A stretch of 64,000 nucleotides of DNA from UBA4742 sp963785815 (GTDB lineage: Bacteria; Actinomycetota; Acidimicrobiia; Acidimicrobiales; Acidimicrobilacustridaceae): positions 248,001 to 312,000 of the forward strand of contig CAWAWN010000001.1 of the NCBI GenBank assembly GCA_963785815.1. Reading direction: 5' to 3'. Under the pieces are notes generated by a model. That model was not told the DNA's origin. It did not search any database and worked only from the letters and a program-made list of their open reading frames with translations. Shown here piece by piece: positions 57,717 through 64,000 of this stretch (positions are counted from its first letter, which is position 1; every line of letters begins with the position of its first letter). The position numbers were made by a program, and so were the translations under genes.

Positions 57717-57718
57717 AC
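57696..57718 (-). other. tRNA 3'-end-like segment (possible attachment site)
   Basis: On the minus strand the sequence runs GTTCAAGTCCCCC then CTCCGACACA: T-loop consensus TTCRANY preceded by G53, T-stem 3' strand, acceptor 3' strand and discriminator A. The rest of the tRNA is missing. A 3' tRNA end without a body is what remains at an integrase attachment junction. The same bases overlap an SOS-box-like site, so the reading is tentative. Confidence 0.35.
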
Positions 57719-57728
57719 AAATGTTCGA
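57713..57728. promoter_or_regulatory. LexA (SOS) box-like sequence
   Basis: TTGAACAAATGTTCGA differs by one base from the actinobacterial SOS consensus TCGAACnnnnGTTCGA. It lies 184 nt before the ATG of the antitoxin/toxin pair. Confidence 0.4.
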
Positions 57729-57877
57729 TCGATACCGGCTAGTCCGGGCTGGTCCACATATATCCTGGTCAGAGGCCCTTTTCCGGAGATCGTCGTCCGG
57801 CTGCGTGTCGCCGAATCCGGGCCGATCCGGAGCCTTTCGCTGACATCTCCCTGACAAACGACACAGACCCTTGGAGG

Positions 57878-57904
57878 TTGATATCAGAGGAAGTGTTGTA
57901 TATT
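57878..57904 (+). promoter_or_regulatory. Promoter of toxin-antitoxin operon, probably leaderless
   Basis: TTGATA (57878-57883) and TATATT (57899-57904) with a 15-nt spacer, 7 nt before the ATG at 57912 and no ribosome site. This spacing puts transcription initiation at or next to the start codon. The surrounding 57729-57877 stretch shows no gene. Confidence 0.45.
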
Positions 57905-57911
57905 GGTCGTC

Positions 57912-58376
57912 ATGAGTCTCGCCGAACACACCTTCACCCACATGCTGCGGAACTCCGGCGACGTGCTCGCCGAGGTGGAGCACCGCGATGTCGTCCTGCG
58001 CCGTCGCGACGGCGAGGACCTGTTCCTCGGGTTGCGAGCCAGGGAAGAGTCGGTGCGCGACGCGCTCGGTGTCCTCGCCCGTCTCCTGCTCGCGGCGAGC
58101 ATCGACCCCGAAACGCGCGGACGGGTCGTCGGAGCGCTGTCGGCATCGCTGCCCTGGGCCAAGTTCCTTCCCGACGACGAGCGAGACGAATTCTTCGACG
58201 CACTCGTATCGACGGCCGCCGCGTGCGTCGATCTCGACACCTTCGACCCTCTGGCGCACCTCATCGAAGGTTGGAGGGCCACCGCGGAGATCCATGCTAA
58301 CCCTGAGCTCGCCGAACTTCTGCGTGCCCCGCGCTCCGGCCCGCCGGTGAAGATCAAGCGTCCGAAGGCCAGCTGA
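57912..58376 (+). CDS. Antitoxin-like protein of a type II pair
   Basis: 154 aa from the ATG at 57912 (TTG at 57903 is an alternative). N terminus SLAEHTFTHMLRNSGDVLAEVEHRDVVLRRRDGEDLFLGLR is Phd/YefM-like; a helical C terminus (LPWAKFLPDDERDEFFDALVSTAAACVDLD) would wrap the toxin. Followed 2 nt after its stop by a RelE-type gene. Confidence 0.75.
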   Translation: MSLAEHTFTHMLRNSGDVLAEVEHRDVVLRRRDGEDLFLGLRAREESVRDALGVLARLLLAASIDPETRGRVVGALSASLPWAKFLPDDERDEFFDALVSTAAACVDLDTFDPLAHLIEGWRATAEIHANPELAELLRAPRSGPPVKIKRPKAS

Positions 58377-58378
58377 GA

Positions 58379-58786
58379 ATGGCACGGGCGGAGCGGATCG
58401 CTCGTCCGCCGCGCACCGACGAGTGGGAAATCGTCGCGGCGGACAAGGGGGTGTCGGACGAATGGGAGCGGTGGGCGAGGCAGGAGCCGAACGCCCTCGC
58501 GGCGGCATACGACCATCTGGCGACGAACCCCACGCAGTTCTCGCCACGCCAGAAGCGGCTCGAGGGCCGCACCTACGGGACAGGCAGCTACGACGGAAGG
58601 ACGTTCGACCGCTGGCAGTACGAGGTCACCGCCGGCGGTCGGATCTTTTACTTCGTCGACGACCCGACCGAAGGGGATCGCAAGAAGGCCAATCGTCAGG
58701 GCCGCGGGCCGAAGCCGCGCCGACGGGTGATCATCGAGGCAGTCCATCCCGGACATCCGAAGGAAACCGAGCGCAAGCGCGGCTGA
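58379..58786 (+). CDS. RelE/ParE-like toxin
   Basis: 135 aa: DEWEIVAADKGVSDEWERWARQEPNALAAAYDHLATNPTQFSPRQKRLEG...RWQYEVTAGGRIFYFVDD has the RelE fold pattern (helical hairpin then beta sheet with YEVTAGGRIFYF). Basic C terminus. Probable mRNA interferase neutralised by the upstream protein. Confidence 0.72.
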   Translation: MARAERIARPPRTDEWEIVAADKGVSDEWERWARQEPNALAAAYDHLATNPTQFSPRQKRLEGRTYGTGSYDGRTFDRWQYEVTAGGRIFYFVDDPTEGDRKKANRQGRGPKPRRRVIIEAVHPGHPKETERKRG

Positions 58787-58842
58787 GGCCTCAGGCTTCA
58801 GCGTGGTTGGACCCGCACGCGAGCGCTGGATGCATGGGGCAC

Positions 58843-58911
58843 TCACGGCGGCACGGCTGGGAGATCTTCGGCGATCCACGCGTGGTACTCGCCGAGTCGG
58901 CGGCGCGTCAC
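58843..58911 (-). pseudogene. 22-codon remnant after small antitoxin gene
   Basis: GTG overlapping the stop of the 69-aa gene starts a frame TRRRLGEYHAWIAEDLPAVPP that stops after 22 codons. The overlap suggests the original second gene of a pair, now cut short. Confidence 0.3.
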
Positions 58912-59120
58912 TACTCCGGCGGCAACTCGGTTTGCGCGAGGAACTCTTCTCGGCTCAGCCTCGGCGCTGGCGGCGCACCCAGGATGTTCTCGATCGACTG
59001 CTCGAGGTAGGCGCGGAACGACGGATCGGCCAGGGCCTTCTGCGCGCCGGCCCACGATCGATCGAGGTCAGCCTGGAGGGCCAACTCTTCGCTGGTGAGG
59101 TTCTCGTGACGCACTGACAA
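58911..59120 (-). CDS. Small antitoxin-like protein (69 aa)
   Basis: SVRHENLTSEELALQADLDRSWAGAQKALADPSFRAYLEQSIENIL followed by SREEFLAQTELPPE: a two-helix acidic protein of the size of small antitoxins. The following gene in the operon is a 22-codon remnant. No match with a named family. Confidence 0.5.
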   Translation of the reverse strand: MSVRHENLTSEELALQADLDRSWAGAQKALADPSFRAYLEQSIENILGAPPAPRLSREEFLAQTELPPE

Positions 59121-59227
59121 CTTCCGGGTCCTTTGCCGGACTACCTGGTGAAGGTTACCCAGCCGACTTCGCGAGCCATCGGCTTCTCGCGTGCCGTCCC
59201 CGGCGTCTTCCGTCGTCGATGCCTGAG

Positions 59228-62200
59228 CTACAGGTCGCGTTCGACACCGAGATCACGGCCAGCGGGCTCCCGCCACCAGGGTTCAGGTGCGGTGACCGGG
59301 GCGGGGAGCCGGTCGAGGAGTTCTCGGGTGCGGGCAGGGAGGCGGGCCAGGTCCCGTGCGCCTGGCAGGATCCCGTCGAGTTGGTCTCGTTCCGCGCCGA
59401 GCGACCGCTCCGCCCCGGCCACCTCCTGGTTGAGCCGGTCGAGGCGGCGGGCCGTGTCAGGGTGGCTGGCGAGCCACTCGACCCTGGCGGCGGCTCGCTG
59501 CTCGAGGTCGCGCACATCGGTTTCGAGCGTGGTCAGCGATGTGCGCAGGGACTGGCGGTGGGGTTCGGCGAGCTGGTCGAAGCGCGCGGTGGCCTGGTCG
59601 AGGTGGCTGTCGAGTTGGCGCTGGGTGCGCTTGGCGGCTCGGTGCTCGCTCCCCCGGGTGCAGGCTGCTCGCCAGTTGGCGCTGTCCCGACGCTGTTGGA
59701 CGTCGCGTCTGGTCTGGGCTGCGTCGCCGATCTTGGTGCCGTACCACTCGCCCCTGCCGTCCTCGAGATGCTCGAGTGATCGCTGGGTGGCGGTCACCTT
59801 GGCACGCACCTGGTGGAGTTGGTCGGTGACGTCGGGTGGGATGGTGCTCTCGACGGCGTCTCGTTCGGCTTGGAGTCGGGCGTGGCGCATCGCGGTGCGC
59901 ATGGCGGTTGGCGCGGCTGGGTCACGTTCGAGGGCGAAGGCGTCGGTGACGGGGGTGCCGGTGTCGATGGCCCAGCGTTGCCGGCGTTCGACGAGCCAGT
60001 CGCGCTTGAGGTCGTCGGCGGCCTGGACGGTGTCGTCGGCGATGACATAGACGGTCGAGTGGTGGCGGGCTCGGGACATCGAGACGTAGGCCAGCTCGCG
60101 GCCGCCGCCGTCCTCGAGGCGGTGGGAGGTGTCGACGGTGGCGCCTTGGCTGCGGTGCACGGTGACGGCGTAGCCGTGGGCTAGGTGATCGCGGCCGGTG
60201 AGCGCTTTGGGGAACGGTTGGACGCGGCCGTCTTCCATGCGCGCCTGGATGGAGCCGTTGTTCGTGTCGACCGAGGTGATGGTGCCGCGTTCGCTGGTGA
60301 CGATCTCGCCCCGGGCCCCCGGAGCGAGGGTGACGATGCGGTCGCCGGCCCGATACTGGCGTCCACCGGGGGCGGTGATCGCCGGTCCGGTCAGCCGGCC
60401 ACGGTCGCCGAAGGCTTCCCGGCCGAGCTGGTTGAGGGCATCGACGTTGGCGCGGCGCCACGCCAGCATGGTCGTGTCGCGCCCGGCGTCGACATCGCCG
60501 ATCCACCCGTCGACGACCGCCGCGATCACCTCGGGTCGATCGGGAGCGGTGACGATGCGGCCGTGGGCGGCCATCCAGTCCACGGCGGCATCCACGCTGC
60601 CGGCGCGCAGGTCGTCGAGAGCAGCCCGCTCGGTCGGGTCGGCCTGGCGTACGTTCTGGTCGAGGACCCAAACGCCGGGCTCGTGGCGTTCGACGAGCGC
60701 GCCGAGGCTCCCCCCGGGCCCGACCGCGCCGAGCTGGCGGTCGTCGCCGACCATCACGACCTTGGCGCCGGCATCGTCGGCCGCGGTCAACAGCCGCAGG
60801 AGGTCGGGGTCGTCGGTCATGCCGGCTTCGTCGAGGATCACGACGGTGGCGGCGTCGAGGCGGGTCCGCTGGTGATCGAGGCGCCACAGCAGCGAGGCGA
60901 GGGTCGATGACGGCCCGATACCGGCGTCTCGTCCGAGGGTGCGGGCGGCCTGGCCGGAGGTGGCAGCACCCACCACGGTGTAGCCGGCCTGTTCGAACGC
61001 GACCCGGACCGTGGCCAGGGCGGTGGTCTTGCCGGCGCCGGCCACACCGATGACGAGATCGACGCCGTGGCCCGAGGTGCAGATCCCCGACACCGCCGCC
61101 TGCTGGCCACGAGTGAGCAGGATCCCCCGGTGGGCGTGTTGGGTGTCAATGATGGCCTGGGTTACGGCCGTGTCCGGGATGCGAGCGGCGTCGCTCCGGC
61201 GTCGGCCGGCCTCGACGACCGCGGCGATGGCCTGCTCGGTGGCCAGCACGCTGACCGGCACGTACGCCTGTTGCTTGGCGCCGGCCACCCCGACCAGGGG
61301 GATGGCAGCCGGATCGGCGAGGACCCGGTCGACAACCCGGCCCAGCTCTGAGGAGTCGAGTCCGAACAGGTGGGGTGCGGCGGCGACCACGACGTCACGT
61401 CGGGAGAACACCTTCTGAGCGGCGAGGCGCCCGTCAGGGGCCAACAGATCAGCCACCAGGACCTGCACACGCTCGGGGGTGAGGTCATCAGCGATCCGCC
61501 GGTCACGGGCCAGGTCCACGGCCCGGTTCATGTCCTCGACGCTCAGCCCGACCGTGTTGAGCTCGGCCCGCCACAGTGCCATCAGGTCGTCGACGGGCTG
61601 GTGGCGCTTGGCCTGGCGGCTGTTTCGTGCCGCGTGGCTGCGGGCCCGGTAGGAGTCGAAGCCGACCCGGACCATCTCGTCGCTGATCTCGTCTGACCGC
61701 TTCGAGTGCACGCGCATGGCCTCGTCCGGGATGCCGGCGATGGCCCAGTGTCCCAGCCGCCCCGAGGGGCCGTCGTCGGCCACGATGCCGTAGCCACGGT
61801 CGACCGCGACCTTCGCCGCGCAGAGCCGCCCGTAGGCGGTGGCGGCATGGAGGTGTTCCCGCCACATCGTGGTGTCCGGTGCCTTCCAACCGCCATGGTC
61901 GTCGAGCATCTCCACGGCGTTGGCGATCAGCACATGGTCATGGGGGCACGGGTCGCCGGCTCGTGAGGTGGCGTGGCGGGTGGAGGCATACACCAGTCCG
62001 CTGGTCCGGGACACGGCCGCCTGTCGGCCCCGGCGACCACCAGCACCCTCGGTGAGCGCGTCGAGATAGGCCATGGTGGCGTCGCGCTCGGCGTCGAGGA
62101 TGGCGTGCATGTCATCCACCCGACCGATCACACCCAGCTCGGCCACCGACTTGTGGGCCGACACGACCAACTCCATCCCGGGTCGTTTGGTGGTGGTGAG

Positions 62201-62386
62201 GCGTTGCCCGGTGATGGGGTCGAGGGCGCCACCGGGGCCGAAGAGGTCTTCGTAGTGCTCCGAGCGGACGTGACCGGCCAAGCCGAGCCGTCCAGCACCG
62301 GCGCCTCCCCAGGTCAGCGGGGATTCGCCCCGCTCGGTGTAGTAGCCGAGCGCAGCACCGGGGTGATCGTCGCCGCGACCGAGCAC
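59228..62386 (-). CDS. MobF-family conjugative relaxase/helicase (TraA/TrwC-like), 5' end cut by an IS
   Basis: 1052 aa from an in-frame GTG at 62386; the natural start is probably lost. Relaxase domain: GYYTERGESPLTWGG (tandem Tyr nucleophiles), TTKRPGMELVVSAHKSV and the metal-binding PHDHVLIAN. Helicase: Walker A IGVAGAGKTTALA, Walker B VVILDEAGM, GDDRQLGAVGPGG, HRSQGATVD. C terminus is a long coiled coil. It nicks and unwinds DNA for conjugation. The open frame continues through the IS256 element. Confidence 0.85.
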   Translation of the reverse strand: MLGRGDDHPGAALGYYTERGESPLTWGGAGAGRLGLAGHVRSEHYEDLFGPGGALDPITGQRLTTTKRPGMELVVSAHKSVAELGVIGRVDDMHAILDAERDATMAYLDALTEGAGGRRGRQAAVSRTSGLVYASTRHATSRAGDPCPHDHVLIANAVEMLDDHGGWKAPDTTMWREHLHAATAYGRLCAAKVAVDRGYGIVADDGPSGRLGHWAIAGIPDEAMRVHSKRSDEISDEMVRVGFDSYRARSHAARNSRQAKRHQPVDDLMALWRAELNTVGLSVEDMNRAVDLARDRRIADDLTPERVQVLVADLLAPDGRLAAQKVFSRRDVVVAAAPHLFGLDSSELGRVVDRVLADPAAIPLVGVAGAKQQAYVPVSVLATEQAIAAVVEAGRRRSDAARIPDTAVTQAIIDTQHAHRGILLTRGQQAAVSGICTSGHGVDLVIGVAGAGKTTALATVRVAFEQAGYTVVGAATSGQAARTLGRDAGIGPSSTLASLLWRLDHQRTRLDAATVVILDEAGMTDDPDLLRLLTAADDAGAKVVMVGDDRQLGAVGPGGSLGALVERHEPGVWVLDQNVRQADPTERAALDDLRAGSVDAAVDWMAAHGRIVTAPDRPEVIAAVVDGWIGDVDAGRDTTMLAWRRANVDALNQLGREAFGDRGRLTGPAITAPGGRQYRAGDRIVTLAPGARGEIVTSERGTITSVDTNNGSIQARMEDGRVQPFPKALTGRDHLAHGYAVTVHRSQGATVDTSHRLEDGGGRELAYVSMSRARHHSTVYVIADDTVQAADDLKRDWLVERRQRWAIDTGTPVTDAFALERDPAAPTAMRTAMRHARLQAERDAVESTIPPDVTDQLHQVRAKVTATQRSLEHLEDGRGEWYGTKIGDAAQTRRDVQQRRDSANWRAACTRGSEHRAAKRTQRQLDSHLDQATARFDQLAEPHRQSLRTSLTTLETDVRDLEQRAAARVEWLASHPDTARRLDRLNQEVAGAERSLGAERDQLDGILPGARDLARLPARTRELLDRLPAPVTAPEPWWREPAGRDLGVERDL

Positions 62387-62396
62387 GGTCTGGCGG

Positions 62397-62425
62397 GGGA
62401 GTGTCGGATCAACGGTGTAACTGGC
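62397..62425 (+). repeat. IS256 element left terminal inverted repeat
   Basis: GGGAGTGTC...AACGGTGTAACTGGC, pairing with 63799-63827; the inner 15 nt are identical. Confidence 0.8.
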
Positions 62426-62476
62426 CTGGCCTGACAGGCTGGATCCCAGGTGGGGTCTGGCCCGAGAGGACAGGCA

Positions 62477-63787
62477 GTGACCGAGGTGTCTGAAGTGACG
62501 GTAGACGCTGAGCCGCCGGTGGCGGTGGTGTTGGCGCCGCCGGCGGAGCCGGGTGGAGATGCCCGGGTGGAGCTGGCGGCTCGGCTGGTGGAGGAGGCTC
62601 AGGCGACCGGGGTGGGTCTGGTCGGCCCGGGGGGCCTGCTTGCTGAGCTCACCAGGCAGGTGCTCGAGCTGGGTCTCGAGGTGGAGATGGCCGAGCATCT
62701 CGGCTATGACAAGCACGACCCGGCCGGCCGCGACGGCGGGAACTCGCGCAACGGGACCCGTTCGAAGACGGTGATCACCGAGGTCGGCCCCGTCGAGATC
62801 GACGTGCCCCGCGACCGCGACGGGTCCTTCGAGCCGAAGACGGTGCGCAAACGTCAGCGGCGCCTCGAAGGCGTCGACGCCATGGTGTTGTCGTTGTTCG
62901 CGAAGGGTCTCACCACTGGGGAGATCTCCGCGCACCTGGCCGAGGTGTACGGCACGGAGGTGTCGCGGGAGACGATCAGCAAGATCACCGACGCGGTCGT
63001 CGAGGAGATGGGCGACTGGCTGGTGCGGCCGCTGGATCGGGTCTACCCGGTGGTCTTCATCGACGCCATCCACGTGAAGGTCCGCGACGGCCAGGTCGCC
63101 AACCGGGCCTTCTACTGCGCCATCGGCGTCACCGTCGACGGCAAACGCGACATTCTCGGCATCTGGCCCTCCGCTGGCGGCGAAGGCGCCAAGTTCTGGC
63201 TGGCGGTGTTGACCGAGATCCGCAACCGCGGCGTCGCCGACGTGTGCATCGTGTGCTGCGACGGCCTCAAAGGTCTGCCCGACGCCATCGCCGCCACCTG
63301 GCCCGACGCCATCGTCCAGACCTGCGTGCTGCACCTGATCCGCAACACCTTCCGCTTCGCGGCCCGCCAGCACTGGGACGCCATGGCCCGACGGCTGCGG
63401 CCCGTGTACACCGCGATCAACGAGGACGACGCCCGAGCCCGTCTCGCCGAGTTCTACGACGAGTGGGCCGAGCGCTACCCCGCCATCCGCACCCTCTGGG
63501 ACGGGGCCTGGGCCGAGTTCGTGCCGTTCCTCGACTATCCCGTCGAGGTGCGCCGCGTGATCTACAGCACCAACGCCATCGAGAGCCTGCACGCCCGCAT
63601 GCGACGTGCCACCCGAGCCCGGGGACACTTCCCCAACGAGCAAGCCGCGCTCAAGTGCCTCTACCTTGTCGTGCGTAGCCTCGACCCCACGGGCCGAGGC
63701 GCCGAGAGATGGATGAACCGATGGAAGCCCGCACTCAACGCGTTCGCCGTCACCTTCGACGGCCGACTCTTCCCCCAAGACCAATGA
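62477..63787 (+). CDS. IS256-family transposase
   Basis: 436 aa, GTG start at 62477. The mutator-type DDE layout is visible: VVFIDAIHVKVRDGQVANRAFY (first Asp), CIVCCDGLKGLPDAI (second Asp), STNAIESLHARMRRATRARGHFPNEQAAL (Glu). Full length and apparently active. Confidence 0.95.
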   Translation: MTEVSEVTVDAEPPVAVVLAPPAEPGGDARVELAARLVEEAQATGVGLVGPGGLLAELTRQVLELGLEVEMAEHLGYDKHDPAGRDGGNSRNGTRSKTVITEVGPVEIDVPRDRDGSFEPKTVRKRQRRLEGVDAMVLSLFAKGLTTGEISAHLAEVYGTEVSRETISKITDAVVEEMGDWLVRPLDRVYPVVFIDAIHVKVRDGQVANRAFYCAIGVTVDGKRDILGIWPSAGGEGAKFWLAVLTEIRNRGVADVCIVCCDGLKGLPDAIAATWPDAIVQTCVLHLIRNTFRFAARQHWDAMARRLRPVYTAINEDDARARLAEFYDEWAERYPAIRTLWDGAWAEFVPFLDYPVEVRRVIYSTNAIESLHARMRRATRARGHFPNEQAALKCLYLVVRSLDPTGRGAERWMNRWKPALNAFAVTFDGRLFPQDQ

Positions 63788-63798
63788 CAACCGCCAGC

Positions 63799-63827
63799 GC
63801 CAGTTACACCGTTACCCGGACAGTCCC
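63799..63827 (-). repeat. IS256 element right terminal inverted repeat
   Basis: GCCAGTTACACCGTT...GACAGTCCC, the partner of 62397-62425. Confidence 0.8.
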
Positions 63828-63864
63828 GACAACGGGGGATTGACAACGACAACCCCCCGTTGTC
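63828..63864. promoter_or_regulatory. Inverted repeat upstream of the last gene
   Basis: GACAACGGGGG and CCCCCGTTGTC, 11-bp arms 15 nt apart, with TTGACA (63840-63845) in between and the next ATG 12 nt beyond. Likely an operator overlapping a promoter. Confidence 0.45.
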
Positions 63865-63875
63865 AGAGTGTTCGT

Positions 63876-64000
63876 ATGGCGAAGACACCTCACATCGAGG
63901 ATCACCAGGAGACGTTTCGTCGGCTGGAGGACGTGCGCGCTCGAGCGATCGAGCACACGCGACTTGCGTGTGAGTTCCACCGGGAGCGACGCAGCATCAT
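63876..64000 (+). CDS. Hypothetical protein, 3' partial
   Basis: Frame from the ATG at 63876 reads AKTPHIEDHQETFRRLEDVRARAIEHTRLACEFHRE and continues past the window. Charged helical N terminus; no family can be assigned from 41 codons. Confidence 0.5.
   Translation, partial: MAKTPHIEDHQETFRRLEDVRARAIEHTRLACEFHRERRSI

Larger units (their letters stand above)
62397..63827 (+). mobile_element. IS256-family insertion sequence (1431 bp)
   Basis: Ends defined by 29-nt terminal inverted repeats, 24 of 29 matching: left begins GGGAGTGTCGG and both share AACGGTGTAACTGGC; right end is at 63827. The transposase occupies most of it. No 8-9-bp target duplication is visible (TCTGGCGG left, GACAACGG right), so the copy has probably been involved in a rearrangement. 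Confidence 0.8.

Noticed and set aside
57696..57718. Complete tRNA gene
   Set aside because: Only the 3' strand of the T-arm and acceptor is present; no D-arm or anticodon arm can be folded.
62397..63790. Extension of the relaxase frame through the IS256 element
   Set aside because: The residues are antisense to the transposase and have no relaxase similarity, so the relaxase was annotated only up to 62386.

Overview
The window is high-GC, densely coded DNA with GTG/TTG starts, frequent 4-nt ATGA/GTGA gene overlaps, many actinobacterial families (WS/DGAT acyltransferase, GAP-family protein, Ser/Thr kinase, P450, SCP-x-type thiolases) and Thr/Ser/Pro-rich surface proteins. This points to a free-living actinobacterium, plausibly of the Acidimicrobiia; the class is inference. 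The first gene and the last gene are cut by the window edges.

Layout: 1-5 kb holds an acyl-CoA/amidohydrolase group (enoyl-CoA hydratase, Tat lipoprotein phospholipase-C-like phosphoesterase, frameshifted thiolase, amidohydrolase). 5-8 kb holds a copper amine oxidase divergent from an SDR. 8.2-20.2 kb is the most unusual part: an HtrA-type membrane protease, an ECF sigma factor with a Cys/His tail, then a tightly coupled six-gene operon encoding two surface/membrane proteins, a transmembrane Ser/Thr kinase (frameshifted), a single-chain FHA + ABC exporter + cyclic-nucleotide-binding fusion, a GAF protein and a leaderless subtilase. I read this as a kinase-gated export/proteolysis system that I do not recognise as described. 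20-29 kb carries lipid genes (alpha/beta hydrolases, WS/DGAT), glutamate decarboxylase and a ClC channel. 29-37 kb carries a SulP transporter, GAP-family protein, a GH63-like glycosidase with a HiPIP-like small protein, and secreted proteins. 37-42 kb is an OmpR-type two-component system facing a ferric-reductase/ApbE operon, then a STAS protein. 42-45 kb holds DHFR-like, SRPBCC and an ArsR operon with a GTTAC/GTAAC operator array.

45-55.6 kb is a catabolic region: thiolase plus Zn-ribbon/OB-fold partner divergent from an SDR across a palindrome, then a leaderless periplasmic-binding-type protein, SDR and P450 in one operon, alpha/beta hydrolase, amidohydrolase and a tandem VOC protein. From 55.6 kb to the end the DNA becomes accessory: a truncated sigma factor head-on with a truncated HEPN toxin of an HTH-MNT/HepT pair, an orphan antitoxin-like gene, a DUF3427 helicase remnant ending in a tRNA-3'-end-like sequence and SOS box, an antitoxin/RelE-type pair, and a MobF relaxase whose 5' end abuts an IS256-family element. 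This looks like the worn edge of an integrated mobile element.

Several otherwise intact genes carry single-base shifts in G/C runs (2.48 kb, 13.9 kb), so some breaks may be sequencing errors.
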